This document shows positions 10,218 to 25,200 of a stretch of DNA of 64,000 bases, piece by piece. The DNA is from Sinonovacula constricta (Eukaryota; Mollusca; Bivalvia; Cardiida; Solecurtidae): the NCBI GenBank assembly GCA_007844125.1, contig CM017555.1, forward strand, positions 26,134,498 through 26,198,497. The letters are read 5' to 3'. The stretch's first letter is position 1; every line of letters begins with the position of its first letter. Below the pieces are notes generated by a model. That model worked only from the letters and a program-made list of their open reading frames with translations, did no database searches and was not told the origin of the DNA. Made by a program: the position numbers and the translations under genes.

Positions 10218-13200
10218 CTGAAACACAACAAAATAATGTGTTATCTGACATAATTACACAGCTTGGGTTGACAGGACTCATCACGGTATCGGCCACAAAA
10301 GGAACATTAGGCAGCCACGAATGTATAAAACCGGAGACCGGTGAAATTTAACAGCCAACAGGAGGAAACAACCTCACAATATTGCGTAAATTTTAGTGCG
10401 TATTTGTATCCCTTTTAAGTCAAAATTTCTTGTTAAAAGTGTTAGAATAGAAATACATTTTTTAAGTTTGTGTCATCTAACACCCATTGCATCACGGTTT
10501 CAATTTAATATAAATGTTATACCGTCCTGTGGTCTCCGCTCTGGAAAGCAGTGCCTCTAATAGAATGCATTTTATGGGGACGATAGAGTAGCAAGAAACA
10601 TCAGGATGATGCAGCCGTTCTATCAGACCTTTCTATATAAAAAAACTGAGCATTTTGTGTTAAACTGTGTAGCTGGCAACAATGAAGTATTGATTGCAGC
10701 TGTGGAAATTCGCAGCAGTTTTGCGTGTGTTTCTTTAGCAAAAGAAACGGAGTATGCCGATGTTAATTACAGATGCAGCAGACTGTAAAGTAGCATATAG
10801 TTAAGTTCCCATCAAGGTGTAAACGTGTAAAGCAGTGTAAATTTAGTTAGGTTCACAGAATAGTCTTCATATTTAAAGCGCATGCGTTCTGTTGCGCCTT
10901 GGATGTAATATATCAGTGAACTATCCTGTTATATCTGTCGGGTTTTTGCTTTACTTATTAATGTTTATTTTGTATGTTTTTCTCACCATACCAGTAGTCT
11001 ATATATACATAAGCACAATGCTTATTCTAATTATATGAATATGTTAAGCGCTATCATACAAAGTATCTTTCCGTAAATTCGTTGGAATGCAATGACGAGC
11101 ACATGATTGAATGTTATAATGTAGTTTAAGATTTTGAAGAATTACATTAGTTGCTTACACTTACAGCATTCACTGAAATACAAGTCAAACAATACAATGG
11201 TTGATACTTGCTAGAACGGTGCTGCATAGTGAGCGATTGTTTGTGCACCTAACGTTTAAATTGCGATAGGTAAGTTGTAAAATGGACTAGTTTACATTGG
11301 TTTAGGCAGACCAGTGTTTGTGCAAAGCAATGAAAATGTCGGGTTTCCCATTCTAAATGTTAGTTCATGATTACATTGGAATACGCGATAAAACGAACCA
11401 GCAGACTTGTTGGAGGAAATCAAGAACTTTAAGTCCTGTCTGGCATTTGTGTTTACGACGTTTAAAATTCCAGAACTGTTGTCATACTATCCATTCATGG
11501 TAAAAGAAAAAAAAAGGGACAAAATCCGCATTCTCGGCTGGACTTGTTAAGGAAGGTCAGTTCTTTCATTCTTAATATATGTTAATATATCAGATGGGAT
11601 GAAAAACAATTTTTTTCTCTATGCTGAAGACTCATATAACGAATGTAATCATGTGTAAAACAGTATGGATAGGTTGTAATATATACAAAAGGTCCTTAAA
11701 TATATAGTAAATATATAGATAGTATGGTAAAAGATAATACATGTATCTACCAAACATCACTAGTAAAATAAGTTAAGAGAGGTTAAGCTATCAAACTTTT
11801 CAAAGTGCCAGTTATGTGTCATGGAAATACATTTTACAATGGTTTCAAAGTAGTAATATATCAAATAGTAATAAACCACAGCATTCTAGAAACTAAAACA
11901 CATCTGGAGAAAATGAACAGTAAGGATAGTAATGCGTGTTCTTCATATCATCAATAATTGACTAATACACCTCTTGAGAAAATTTACATTATAGATAATA
12001 GTGTATTTTCCTTGTGCGAAAAATTAAAGAAAAACACCATCTTTCACCCCTTTTGTGACTGTGATATAGTGAAGATTCTTGACATGACTTACAAAACTTA
12101 TAACTATACGTTATTCTTCGTTAGGTATTTAACTATCAAAGAATGGCATTTTTTAAACATATATTTCCACTATGTCCTGAACTTAATATACATCCTAGCA
12201 AAATATTATATATTTAAAACAAAATAACGAAATGGTAAAGTATTTAAAATGTTTGTCTTTAATCAATACAAAACTGATTGACATATAGCAATATAAACTA
12301 TGGACAAGAAGACATAATGGTGACTACTGGAAACCCTTAATTACCCCTATCAAAAGAAACAATGACAAAGAATGATAGACAATAATAAATATTTTACAAC
12401 CTCGAAATATTGATGTTTTTTTTTCATCTACATTAAACTGAATTCAGGATATAAGTAGATGTCATCCTTTCCAGTCCATCTTTGAAGCATAAATGTGGCT
12501 TATTTCCATTATTTATGGTTTTCTTTTTCTTCTCGTTTATTCGTCATATACCGTTTATTTCTGATTTGATATTAAAATCACTAAAATATTTAATCTGTTC
12601 GTTTATAGAACCAACATTGAATTTATAACATATACTCTAAATCTAATTTACAATTTGCAATTTAACCAGACTGTGTTACCTTTTGGCAAAAGTTTTCCTA
12701 TTGCTCATAGCATTCAAATACAAAATAACTATAACTTTCTTGACCGCCATTATTCTGTTTTCATTAGTTAATGCTACATGACACAATCAAGGTGTGGCAT
12801 CCAAAGCTCAGTGAAATTAAACCTAATTGACAGTTACATGTATAACATTTGACTGATTCTTTTGATTTTGCCATTCAAAATTTCTAATTAAACAATTCTA
12901 ATATTTTCACAGAAAGTGCAAAACATGCACATATACAACACAAGTTAATAACTGAACATGTGCGTATTTTCTTTCGAAGTAGTTTACGAGATAAACCCTA
13001 ATAAAAAATATGATCTATCAGTCAAATGTAATTTATTGAATAAAATTATATATTGATAAAAATATTAACAATTTGAAACCTGAAACCATATGTAACCCTT
13101 ACCTATATCCGCTATATGCGTCAACAAAAAGTTGTTGTATTATATTTGTTAAAAATGTTAAAAATTGAAAGTTGAAAAGTCTTTCCTGATATACACTCCT

Positions 13201-16200
13201 CCGCCTGATATGTTGTGGTATTTGCCCAAAATACAGCTATTATTGATGGACATCTCAGAATAAAAAAATGAACTGTCAAACCATGGTTCTGTTACACACA
13301 CACATATAGACAGGTTTCTGCTATAATTTCAATGACTCTTTCTGCTATAATTTCTATTCCATGCAATTTAGGAATTAAACTTTGAGTATTTATGTGTACA
13401 AATATAAGCCACGTTTCTAAAGATTTTGAAGACATTGTCATGTGAGTTGTTCAAAACTGGAAGGCCATGTGCATGGGTGACCATATAACAGAAAACAACA
13501 TGGAGCAAGGTAGAATACTCCGCTGCCTAGAAATCCAGGAGCCATTCTTCTTATGAGAAACTGAATGAATTGACGTATGTGAGTTGACTGTAAAATGGAA
13601 ACACTGTCCGAAAAAATATTGTCATTATACGAGAAGTATTATTTTTGCTGAATTAAGACACGACATAAAAGCAGTGAACCGATAAGTATGTTCCTCAATA
13701 TATTCATTGTTCATCTATTCATGACTGTTTAAGAATGTATGTTGATGAATGTAGAAAAATGTACCTTGAATATTAATTTCTTTCAGTGAAATCTTTGACG
13801 TAGAAAAGTAATGTGGATAACTTTGTTTCAGCGAAAGCTTGGACGTAGAAATGTAATCAGATAAATTTAAACTAAGGAAATCTATCTCAGTCAGTTAACT
13901 CTTGATCATCTCTCAATGTCATTATCTGTGTTGCTGCCGTAATTTCTTTTGGTCATGTTGGAATAAAAAATGGTTTGTCTTTCACATTTTAATAATCTTC
14001 GTCAGAGTATCACACAAATCACATGTTCGTAGTGTTACGGGTTTCTTCACATATAAAGCAGGTGAGTAGTCCGCGGGCGCTGCAGTCTTTTTTAATTTAT
14101 CTGAATAAATCATGCATAATATTTCGAACAGTATAATATAAAAACAACGTATTACTGTGTTTTCTCAAACAAGAACTTTGTTTAAAATCAAACTATTTAC
14201 GGGAACATGGAACTTTAAATTTGGTAAAGATAGCACGATTTGGTCTGTTTTGTGTATATATATGCCACACAGAATCTTACGACCCGCATTTTTTATGTAT
14301 TTATTGTGTCTGAATTCAGCCAATCAGGGTATTGCATTTTGATGAGGTTCACACACGACTTACCTTATAACATGTGCAACTCGGTGATAGACCGGGTTAT
14401 TGAGCTGAAAGAGTTGGAGCTAGTGGCAACACCTTTGATTCTCCAAACCTTAAAACAACACAATGTTTTGAAGGACATCACGTTTACATAAAATATAATC
14501 TTAGGTAAAAGTGTTATTATTTAATTTTTAATATGATTCAAAAATACCGTTTGCTTTAGAAAAAAGTTTTGGTCAATGCAGCATTTACAAATTACAAAAT
14601 TTTAATACCGTTTTGCCTTTTGGTCAACGAACCTCCCGCATAGCCCTCGTATTTATCCAGTTTAACAATGAAACGGGTACCGGGTATATTGCGCTTTATG
14701 CATCGAATGCACGTGCTTGATAGTCTCGATAATATACCTTTTCTTGAAATAGACAGAGGTGATATTAGCCGCGGATTCACCTGTGATGGCGAATAAAGGT
14801 AAAAACATCACTTATTTGGGAAAACATACCATTATATATACATTTATAAGCTTTGATATTCTGTAGTTTTGTAGGACTGGACACATATAGTATTTGTGTA
14901 TTTTAATTGCCATTGGAGGCAATGAAATATTTTACTTTTATATAATTTTTGTTTGTTCTTGTTGGATGTTGATGCAAGTTTAGAGGTATATATTAACCTA
15001 TTAATTCATAAGTTACTGGAATTTGTCGAAACATTTAATTACGATATATTCCGTTGTATGCTTTACAAGTATCTTTTATTATATTTTTGTGCTAAAATAT
15101 GAAGCGGATAAGACTGGCAAAGTACTTTATTACATGTATCAAAATCGATTCTTTTTATCTTAGGTATTTTGTTGGAAAGAATCAAAGGATTTCGAAATCA
15201 CTTATTTTATAAATACTTTTTAATCTAGTACTTATGTTTAACATTGTCAATCAGTTTGGGTTTGAGAAAAAAAAAGAATATGATTCTGAGATGATGAAAC
15301 TTCTAACTGTAATATTCAATTTTCTTTTAATAATTAAAATAAACCTTTTTTCAATAAAATAAATAAATTCAATTGTTATTAGTAATTAACTTCCATGTTT
15401 TGCTAAGATCTAAGGCATCAGTTTGTTTCAACGTAGATGATCCTTGTATTACCCTTTCCTGTAAGAACGGGTGGAACTTGTACTTACTCAATTAAGGACA
15501 GCTATGACTGTAGTTATTTGATACACAGGTATTTACTGAGAAAACGGTAACTTAAGGTATTAAAATGCATTTATCTAGACAGCGTAGTGTTTTGATGCAA
15601 ACGTAATTCTACAACAGTTCGATAAGAGTGAAGATGCAAAAATGAACAATAAATCGTCTGATGTACATGAACTATTGTCAAAAGATATTGGTCTTCAAGG
15701 AGTGGAATACATAGTAAAGTGGACATAAAAGCAGTATTTGTCAAAACGCAAGTTTAAGTTAGCATTCTACTGTTGAATTTGAACTTAAACACTACCGTGA
15801 AAGAGAAGTGTGTTTCTTTTAACATATAATCTGTAATACAATTAAAACTGCAACGATATCAAATGTCTTATCAATCAAAGGTATCGCTCTTAGGAAAACA
15901 TCAGCAACCCATTAACATTGCTGCGGATCTTAACATTGTAAAGAAGTTTTTTACATGTAACTCGTTAACCAGTAGTGTTGAGGATGTTATTTGCAGGAAT
16001 TAACCTTAACATTTCTTCAATGTTGCAGACATCTTAAGTCAAGGGTCAAACTAATCATCTCTCAGGCATTAAGAGACTTAAATTAATAATCTGTGAATGT
16101 AAAAACAGTCTTTCTCTACGGATGCAAGTATTGCCCTCAGCTCATAGTTGAAACTATTATTTAGTTTCAACTGTTCAAATGTGTCAAGAAAATAACTATT

Positions 16201-19200
16201 TTGTGGACACTACCCGGCATGTCAAACATTTTTCGAACAATTAACTACAGCTATATCAATTAGTGTCACAATCGTGCCACCTGCATTAACCTTGACAGTG
16301 ATTACAACTGCACTTGCGTTCCCTCCTGTACTGGAATGAATTACACAAACAATGAGTATACAATCAATCATAACAAATATTCCTGTCTGTCTCGTCCGCA
16401 CGACTGTCTTAGTACGCACATAAAAATAGAAATATGTTAACTTGCTTCTCCGATTTGTAGTACTTTCTTGAAGCGTATTGCTTTTTATGGACGTTGTGTT
16501 TTGTTTTACGAAAGATTAAGGATTCTCAGATGGAGTACTACGAATATCTGATATGAATCTATTTATATTAATGACATGGTAAGAATATGAGTTCATAAGT
16601 TGTATGATCACTTTTGTAAATATAACTTCGAAACAGAGCGCTCTATTTAAAAGGTTTAAAAATTGCTTAGGTAAACAAAACACATTTTTCATAATGTCAG
16701 CTAATTCAAAAATAAACTTGTTATAATTTTAATTAATGAAAACGGGTTATTGTAAGAGTATGTTACAGGGAAGAAAGGTAGCTGGTTAAAAACACAATTT
16801 TCATAGTATTACAATTAAGAGTAACTCGAAAAAAACCAGTTTAATGCAAAACACTCGCACCATTAATTATTAGTTTTAGGGGTTTGCACAACACTTCTTT
16901 TGAGTTCATTTTGACAATAACACACATACACTATTATGTTTTTGTTTTGTGGTTAAAATGTTTTTTTTAAATTCGTTTGAAAAAATGTTGACATATTTAC
17001 TGTCTAAACATAATATTAAACACCTTTAAATTATAGTGTGTGCGAAACATGTGTTAACAACATCTTTTACACTATACTCAACATGATATAATGTTGATAT
17101 TTTAATGTCAAATAAATGATTGCTGTTGTCGTTTTACTTTAGACTCTTTTTAGCGCAAAAATATTATTATATTATGTAAAGAGAATAACTCTAACTATTA
17201 TTAATAATGAACTATTAAAATATGTACACTAGGTACAGGAGGTAAAGGCCTCTGCAACATAGCAGTTCCAAACAAGAGTAGTTTAGAATATTATGCACTA
17301 TATTATCTAAACTACATTTTTAACAGTTCTTATCATGATTAACCAGCAAGTTTACGTTCGAATTAGTCTATGTTATCCTACTTATTTCTTAGCTTTGAAA
17401 AGATGGTACATACCACCCGATTCGTCCACGATTCCAAATAGTTTGTAAGCTGAAGAAAATAAATTGATGACATTTAACCTTCTTGTCGCAAGACGTCAAA
17501 TGGTTGACCCGGACTGGTACGCCATCATTGGAACTTCAAAATGGCTGCTTAAAACGCATGAACATTTTGAAGCTTGTTGCCAGGCTTATAATTGTATAAT
17601 TATAATAAAACGGGGGACACATAAGACAGTGTGAGGAATTTCATTACACTCAGAACATGCCTCTTTCTAAAACAAATCAAATCGTGGATGGATGATAGCA
17701 CTATCTGTTTGTGGGAAAACTATTTTGAATCACGGATTCGCGAAAGTTAACAAGTGTCAACAGTGAATGACATCATGCTATAACTCTTTTAGTTTTCATA
17801 GCGCATTCCCCTCCCTTGGCACAATAGTGCAATACTTATTCATAATTTCTTAACATGTTCATGAAACGAAAAAGAAAAGCAAATACAACAACCACAAACT
17901 TTTACATCATTGTAAATGAAGACATATTTCACTTCTGACTCATTAAAAAGTAACATCTGAAAAAAGTCATTTGCAATACTTCGTATAAAAAGTTGGCCAA
18001 ACAAAATGGCCTCTCTGTAGGAAAAGAATCGGCTTTTGAACGGGGTTTGGAGGTACATAATTACAAGCTTAGTTATTATCTTATAATACAAATTATAAAT
18101 AGATATATATAAGTGATTGTTTTTTATGGACACACAGTCCCTGAGAGTTGATATAAATAAATAAAATTTGCGACAACTAAAAACATTTAAATTCGTACAT
18201 TGAGTTTCGGTTTAACGCATATTCCGGTTCATTGCATGCATTTCTATGTGAAGATATATATGCAACTAACCGGAATCAAATATATCAATAGTATTGTTAT
18301 ACAATGGGAACAATGCAAAAAAACATGTTGTAAATAACATTAAGAACTGTTTCCTATTAACACGGAATACCAACATATAATTATTGTATTTAATTAAATA
18401 CGCAATGATTCACCTTGACTTATATTAAGCATTACAATTCATCAACAAGTTTAATTTTCAGTTTTTACTTGTATGTACTAAGCAAAGTCATGCACGTTTT
18501 CGATTGTAAACAAGGAAAACATATTTTTATACCGCTTTTTGCAATTTTCAGTTTAGTTTCTATTTTTATCCTGTGCATTCGATATTCTACAAATTAGTCG
18601 AATGCCATCGTTTATAAGAATATGATAAAATATGTCCATGACAAAGTTTATTTACAAATGAAAAAGCTACTCCCAGTCGGTTACACCTTATGACAACTAT
18701 TGTGCCATTTCGTACTAGTGTATAATATCAGTTTTATTTTCGTCTTCAATCTGTGCATCCTGTGTAACACCGTATCCGCTCTTGTCATGTACGCTTTCTT
18801 TTATTTCAGGCTAAAACGTCAACAACTAATTGTAAAGCTAAACATCTATCAGAACAGCAACAGAAAAAGAAATGGCGAAGCTACCTGAGAGAGAGCGAGT
18901 GAGAGCGAATGGGAGTCATTTCGCACGAATAATTGAAAAAAATCACGGATATGACTTGAAGATAAGTAATATTGGCATAAACATAATAAACAGAAAAAAA
19001 ATCCACATACCTTGTTTATGCAAGCTAAACATGTTACAGATCCAATTATAAGAAACACGGCCAAAATTGTCACGATAATACCAAGCAAAAGTCCAAAACC
19101 TGCAAAAAATATGTTTACACATGAATCGATTCACATACCACCATAACAGATGTTTAAACTGTATAATACATGCACTTGCGCGGTTAGTGTTTTTGTATGA

Positions 19201-22200
19201 AACATCAAATGTGTCAAACATTTTTCCATTTTAAGGATGCATTTATTAAAATTTAAGACGTAGTAACTATCTCTTATAAAGTATACATTTTGTAAACCAG
19301 AAGCGTTTTAACTACAGGCACAGAGTGTTTGTTTATAAGAAACGATGCCTGTATAAGGGTTTGTAATTATTTATACACGAAGGTATCTAACAAACCTTAA
19401 AGACACTTAGGTACATTAACGATGACTACCTGCATTATGCACAGCACGGATTAAAGTTCAGTGGTTCATGGTATTTAAGCTGCTTAGTAAATATTGATTT
19501 TATTTCAGACCTAAAGATTGTTTGGGATCCTTGCTGAAATATTTGTTTGAAGTTGTGAATAATTTTAGTAAACTAAATTATAAGTAGAATCGCATACTCC
19601 GCAAGAGCTTTGGTTTCATAGAATTTGCAGTAACATAGCATGTATGAACAATCGTAACTGAAAAGTACCAACTATGAATTATAATTCACATTAAAACTAA
19701 CTATACCCTTTATTTCTCTTTCTCGATTTAAGCTGGCATCATCACAAGGACCACAAAGGTATCCGTATATTAAGAATTGTATTTGTTCCTTTGTACATGC
19801 TCGTATGTTGAATCTAATCCTACCGTTTCATTTTGTTGCCTGTTTTGTTTCTTTACATAACAACAATATATGCCAGGAGTTTCATACGATAACGGATAAC
19901 AGAAAGGTAACACTGTGCCACTATAATGCATATTTAAGTCCCATTAAACTTTACGCCTGGTGCAAATGTCAACTTCTAAATTATTTATTCATTTATTGTT
20001 TATTTATAACAATGAACTTAAAACCCAAACTTCTTGGACTGCTTCCTTCAAGAAAAGGTGGTAGGGTTTATTTGCAATAACAAACAACCTTTATAAACGG
20101 CAACAATGAAACAACGTTTCACATTGAAAGATTGTTTTGTGCTTACGTCCTAGTTCAATGCATCCAAATGCGGTCATTTTTTTTATCTTTTATATATTTA
20201 TTAAAAACAGATGTATTAACAAGATTTGCTCATTTTAACGTTAAATAAATGTAATTTATATTTTGTTTTCTTATGTTAGTATTATAGAAAAAAAACATCA
20301 ATTTATTTAGCAGATATATTTTCAATGTATTATGTCACCAGCTATTACTTTAATGACATTGAGCCAATATATTGGCTTTTAGTTACAAATTAAAAATTGT
20401 ATTTTCGTACTGATGTAATATGCAGCGCACATATATATCTATGTATTGTTATTTCCACATCCATCATTTTTGCACTGTTTGTTTACTATGTTTGTTGCAT
20501 GTGTCGAACAACCATCTGGCTGATTTTGAAGAAAATTTAAAAACTTTCAACTTAACATCAGAAAAGTATAATAATCTTGTCAGTTTGACAATGTGTGAAA
20601 ACTGTTAAAAATGAACATACAAAATGTTGGACACAACCCAACCCAACATCTAATAAGTTTGGGTGTTTCGTTTAAATCTCTGTATTTTTCTTACTTGTTT
20701 TATTTGATTTTTGTTGGCTCGTTGTAGTCGTTGTTATGGCAGTTCCTGTCGTAGTTGCTGAAAACCATAAACATAGTTCTTACCAAAAACTAATTGTGCG
20801 ATAACGATTTAACTAAAGTATGTGTGCAAATTTATTTGCTCTCCTTAAACATAAAACATATTTCGTTATCTTTAGATAACAGACTTTATTTATCTAAACA
20901 CACGCATAAGGGTAATCCAGGGAATGACAAAATAACTCTACTATGTACACAGAACTCAACTTTAGGACCTGGTGTTTGCTTTTTTTCGAACCTACTTTTA
21001 GTTTGCATTAATATAAACAGGACAATAATTGCACAAATAAGTTTTATATACATTTATAATTACGCTAAAATTATAAAACAATCTAATACACTATTATCTT
21101 AATCGTGCAAATTAATTTAAACACCACCACCTCGAACCATTTGAAGTGCTTGACATTTAACTTTAATTTTGCATGATTATTAAAATACGTTTAAAAGTAC
21201 CCTCTTTCTCATTCGAAAATCAACAACAATGAAGATATGCATTATTCAATATATAGACAAATATAAAACGGGTCGTCTTTTCAGTCTTTTAAATTCAAAG
21301 TTTTAACAAATAGAAAGAACGGTTTTAAGTTGCATGACTAACAATAAAATATGCTACATAGCTATTGTAACGTTAAAATACATGTATGTTTAATACATGT
21401 ATGCGTGTGCATGAAAGACTATGTCAAGTTCAAAAATATGAAACCAGGAACGTAATATTAATATGTATTCAAACAAAGCACTCGATTATTATAACATCAG
21501 TTTCATTAAATGTACGTCGAACGTATATATAAAACAGGGGAAGTGATAATATTTAGGCATCTAGTTCATATTAGTATATTGCACTTTTGTCCAAGAATAT
21601 TAAACATGTTGCTTTCTTTATTGTTAGATCCATCCTTTTATATTTGCAAAAAAAAAAAACGTTCTGCGTGGTTGTAAAATATGGATATGGTCTTATAAAT
21701 GTCATTATTTATCAAAACAATTCTAGTCTGTCTCTCAATATCTATCACAATATAAACGAGTTACCTATAAAATGGAAAACAAAATGATGAAATTGATTGC
21801 TATAATTGTGTTTATAATAATTATAAAGTTAATTATGACTTTAGCATGATATAAAGGTATCCAATTAACACATTCTGCATTTTTAATATCATGTTTTCCA
21901 TTATAAACTGGCACCGTTGAGAGAATTTGTACCCTAAAGAAATATTAGGAACATTAATTCCTAAGTAAATTCAGGCAGAAAGGGTATTTAGGACTAAACC
22001 AGTTTCAAATGTACATATTGCACACTCACCGTAAATATGATATATTTTAAGACATCGGGACGCGTTTAATCTGTCAATAGCTCTTGCTCTACAGTAAAAT
22101 ACAGAACTCAAATAATCCAGGATTGATTTTCATTTTAAAAACTTTTGTTTAATTTGAAACCAAAAAAGTTAATATTTGTCAGTAAAAGTTGTAACTGTTA

Positions 22201-25200
22201 TACTTACTAGTTGATGATACTGATGGAGTAGTTGTAGTACTTGAACTTGTTGATGATGCTGTAAAACAAGCATATACATGTACGTTACTCGAAGTTTATT
22301 CCTAAACATTGCATTTGCAAGACAACAACCAGGCAAATACTTCATTTTCAAGTGACTTGATTTACCTAGAAATCACAAGACAGCGAGGGGTTTATATCAA
22401 TTCAAAAACGTCTTTATTGGTTGTTATACACACAGGATTCAACTAAGTCCAAGAATAAAGTCTCCACCTAAAATGTGTGATTCTGCTAAGGAACGGGTAA
22501 TTGTAAGCGGTTAGAATCTACAAAGTAATTGTCGTAATGACATTGTCAAAAGATGCTGCTACGCTGAAAATATATTTTACTGCAAGATAAAGAACATATA
22601 TCCCTTTAATAAAGACTAACTACTCAGACAACAAACGATTAGTTTACTGAACACTTTCATTTTCAATTTTTTGCAAGATAATTGTAGTTACGTTAAGTCT
22701 ACAGCCGACGTTTATTTGAAATTTTAAGTAAATTGTGTACTACTGACAACTTCTGTCTAGTAAGTTGTTTTTAAGTGGATGCATTTATCTCTATCGTAAT
22801 TCGATTGTTGAACAAGCTGTTTTTGAAATGTATTTTACTAGTTTGGAATAAAGAAATAATCACATTGCAATATTTTAAAGTATAATAATTTAGCGAACTG
22901 AAAAGGTAATAAGACAAAATGTTCATTTGTCTGTTCCTTTATTAGTCATAGTTTTCCGTGCGTAAAAAAAATCATTACCTTCCGTAAGACATTTAGTACA
23001 CTCTATTAGCTCGTTAGTCTGTGTTAATTAAAGCAAAAATATAGTACGCATTTTCATATACAAAGTACGCGAATAGTTAATATGTTTTTAATGTCTGAAT
23101 AATACCCTATTCGTATGTAGATAATTAGCGGATATATTTGTGACGTTTCATTAAAAGTTATAACACATTTACATTGTGTCTCGGAGTTTATGCATGTATA
23201 ATAGACATTTTGTTTTATCTAAATGATGTCGCATTTTTATCTTTTAACAGAACAGAAATTGTATTAAAAGATTTGTACATATGGTAATGTACATCTTCTT
23301 TACAACATATATACATACAGATAATAAACGTGTCACGTGAACCAAAAGCGAAGAATTTTGCTTTATCAAAACTTTAAACATTAATGGTCAAAATGTATAT
23401 TATACAATGTAATACTACAGTCTAATAAAAGAAAACAATTTATGAATAGTAAATCTTCTGTAGCGAGTGGACCTAAATAATTTAAATCTATGTAGAAATC
23501 TTTAATTATGCATACATTCACTGTCAAATATAACTGTCAATGCAGATGTAATCTAATACTATTATTAAAGTGCACCTTTCTTCACAAATCAGTATTATAC
23601 GAAATTATAAAATGTATATGCTTTTAAAAAACTTTAGGTTCGGTTTACATCGAGTTGACAACTCTTAGCATGCAAAGAATTTCAAAAGAGTAGTATGCAG
23701 TCACTTTTTGTTGTTTGTATTTTTAAATATTTTTAGTAAATTGTTCTAGAAATATAACGCCATCAACGAATTTAATAAGCTTTGGAAAATCAGTTTCAAG
23801 TGATTTTTGCTTCGGTTTTTTATATTTTTGCATTATTTCTGACATAAATATTATTTTTGTTATGTATTTTGGAAAAATGACGAATACAAAGGTACTGACA
23901 GGCCATGCAAATGTAATTATTGTCAAACAGACTCCGATGAGGCAAAAGATTGGGTGATCCAAAAGTTACATTTCTGGCTTATAGACGACTTAAGAATAAA
24001 ACATGACAGTTCTTAATAAAAGACATGAGTTGAACCTTAACATACACACTATAAAGGAGCGCCCGTGGCCGAGTTAAGGAGATGCGCACATTCATCACTT
24101 CTGACTGGTAATCTATGGGAAGGTATTCCAGCTAACCTGTGGTGCGTTGTTGGTTCCCAAACATTTGTCTGGGATCTTCATTCGCCAAATTAGCTCGTAG
24201 TCGCTATAATGATCATAATTCGGTCGCTGTGACATTTTTTTAAACTTCAAGGGTTGAAAGGCTTACCATACTAACTAAATACATATATAATAAAACCAGC
24301 TAAATGTGTCCTTTTTTAAAGGAAACCCATAAAAATGAAATCAGGTGTTCATTGCAAATAAACTGACTAAATTTACTTGCAAGAAGCATATCTTTCTAGT
24401 ATTTCTATGTACATAGCTCCATAAGAGGGATTTCCGGCAGAATATATCAAAATACATAACGATAATACTCTTAGGATATACTTACTCGTTGTAAAAGAAG
24501 AAGTAGTAACAGCTGTAACAGTAGAAATAGATTTATTTCCCCAACACGATGAATACAAAAGTAGTGATTTACGTACTGTATTGTAATAAGCTATAAACAC
24601 GTTTTATGGAAAGGTGTGCAGAAGTTTAATATGTTTTGTGTAACATGTTAATTGCAAGTTTTGTGTGAGGCATTACTGAAATTTTCAATACGCACATCTA
24701 TTTAGTTAAATATATTTGTACACCGTCATATATGTGTTTTCTAATTATAACACAACAAATTAACACTTACAATTATATAACAAACATTTAACATGTGGTC
24801 CTATGATATCATTAGCTTAAAGACACAAATTGCAAACCTAAGTGTCTAAGTGAGAATATAAACGACATAAGTAGTAGTTGTTACTGTAAGAGAAGAAATT
24901 AAGTATGTAACTTGTAATAACACATTAGATAGAACAAATTTCTCCACACGGTAGTTAATGATAATATGATATACACACAATGAATACAAAGGTGGGGCAT
25001 TACATACTGTTTAGTATCTTCTACCAGCCGTTTTGAAACAGAAATCTAAACTTTCTTTAATTAAAACAGCTTGAATCGTTTGTAAAGCTAAGATGAAAAC
25101 ATTGATATGGAAACGTTTTCTGGCAAGGTCTTATATATTTTGTTTTTAACATAGTTATAAAAATGGCTTATATGAGTGGCTTTTAATTTAATTTTCATTT

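Larger units (their letters stand above)
10218..14363 (-). other. Introns of the tail region
   Basis: AT-rich. Apart from the two speculative microexons (11165 and 13103) I see nothing supported. Short ORFs such as 10606-10788 and 11958-12227 look accidental. Confidence 0.4.
17450..24485 (-). other. Introns around TM and stalk exons
   Basis: AT-rich intronic DNA between exons 15 and 11. It contains a SINE (24056-24243) and a membrane-helix ORF (23723-23962), listed separately. Nothing else supported. Confidence 0.45.

Noticed and set aside
15484..15497. Extra minus-strand tail exon with a GTAAGT donor
   Set aside because: The 14-nt exon would exit in phase 2, which does not match the phase-0 start of the next candidate exon; the longer version has an in-frame stop.
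19736..19757. Plus-strand microexon reading GIITRTTK between AG and GTATCC
   Set aside because: No neighbouring plus-strand exons to join. Short matches to splice consensus are common in AT-rich introns.
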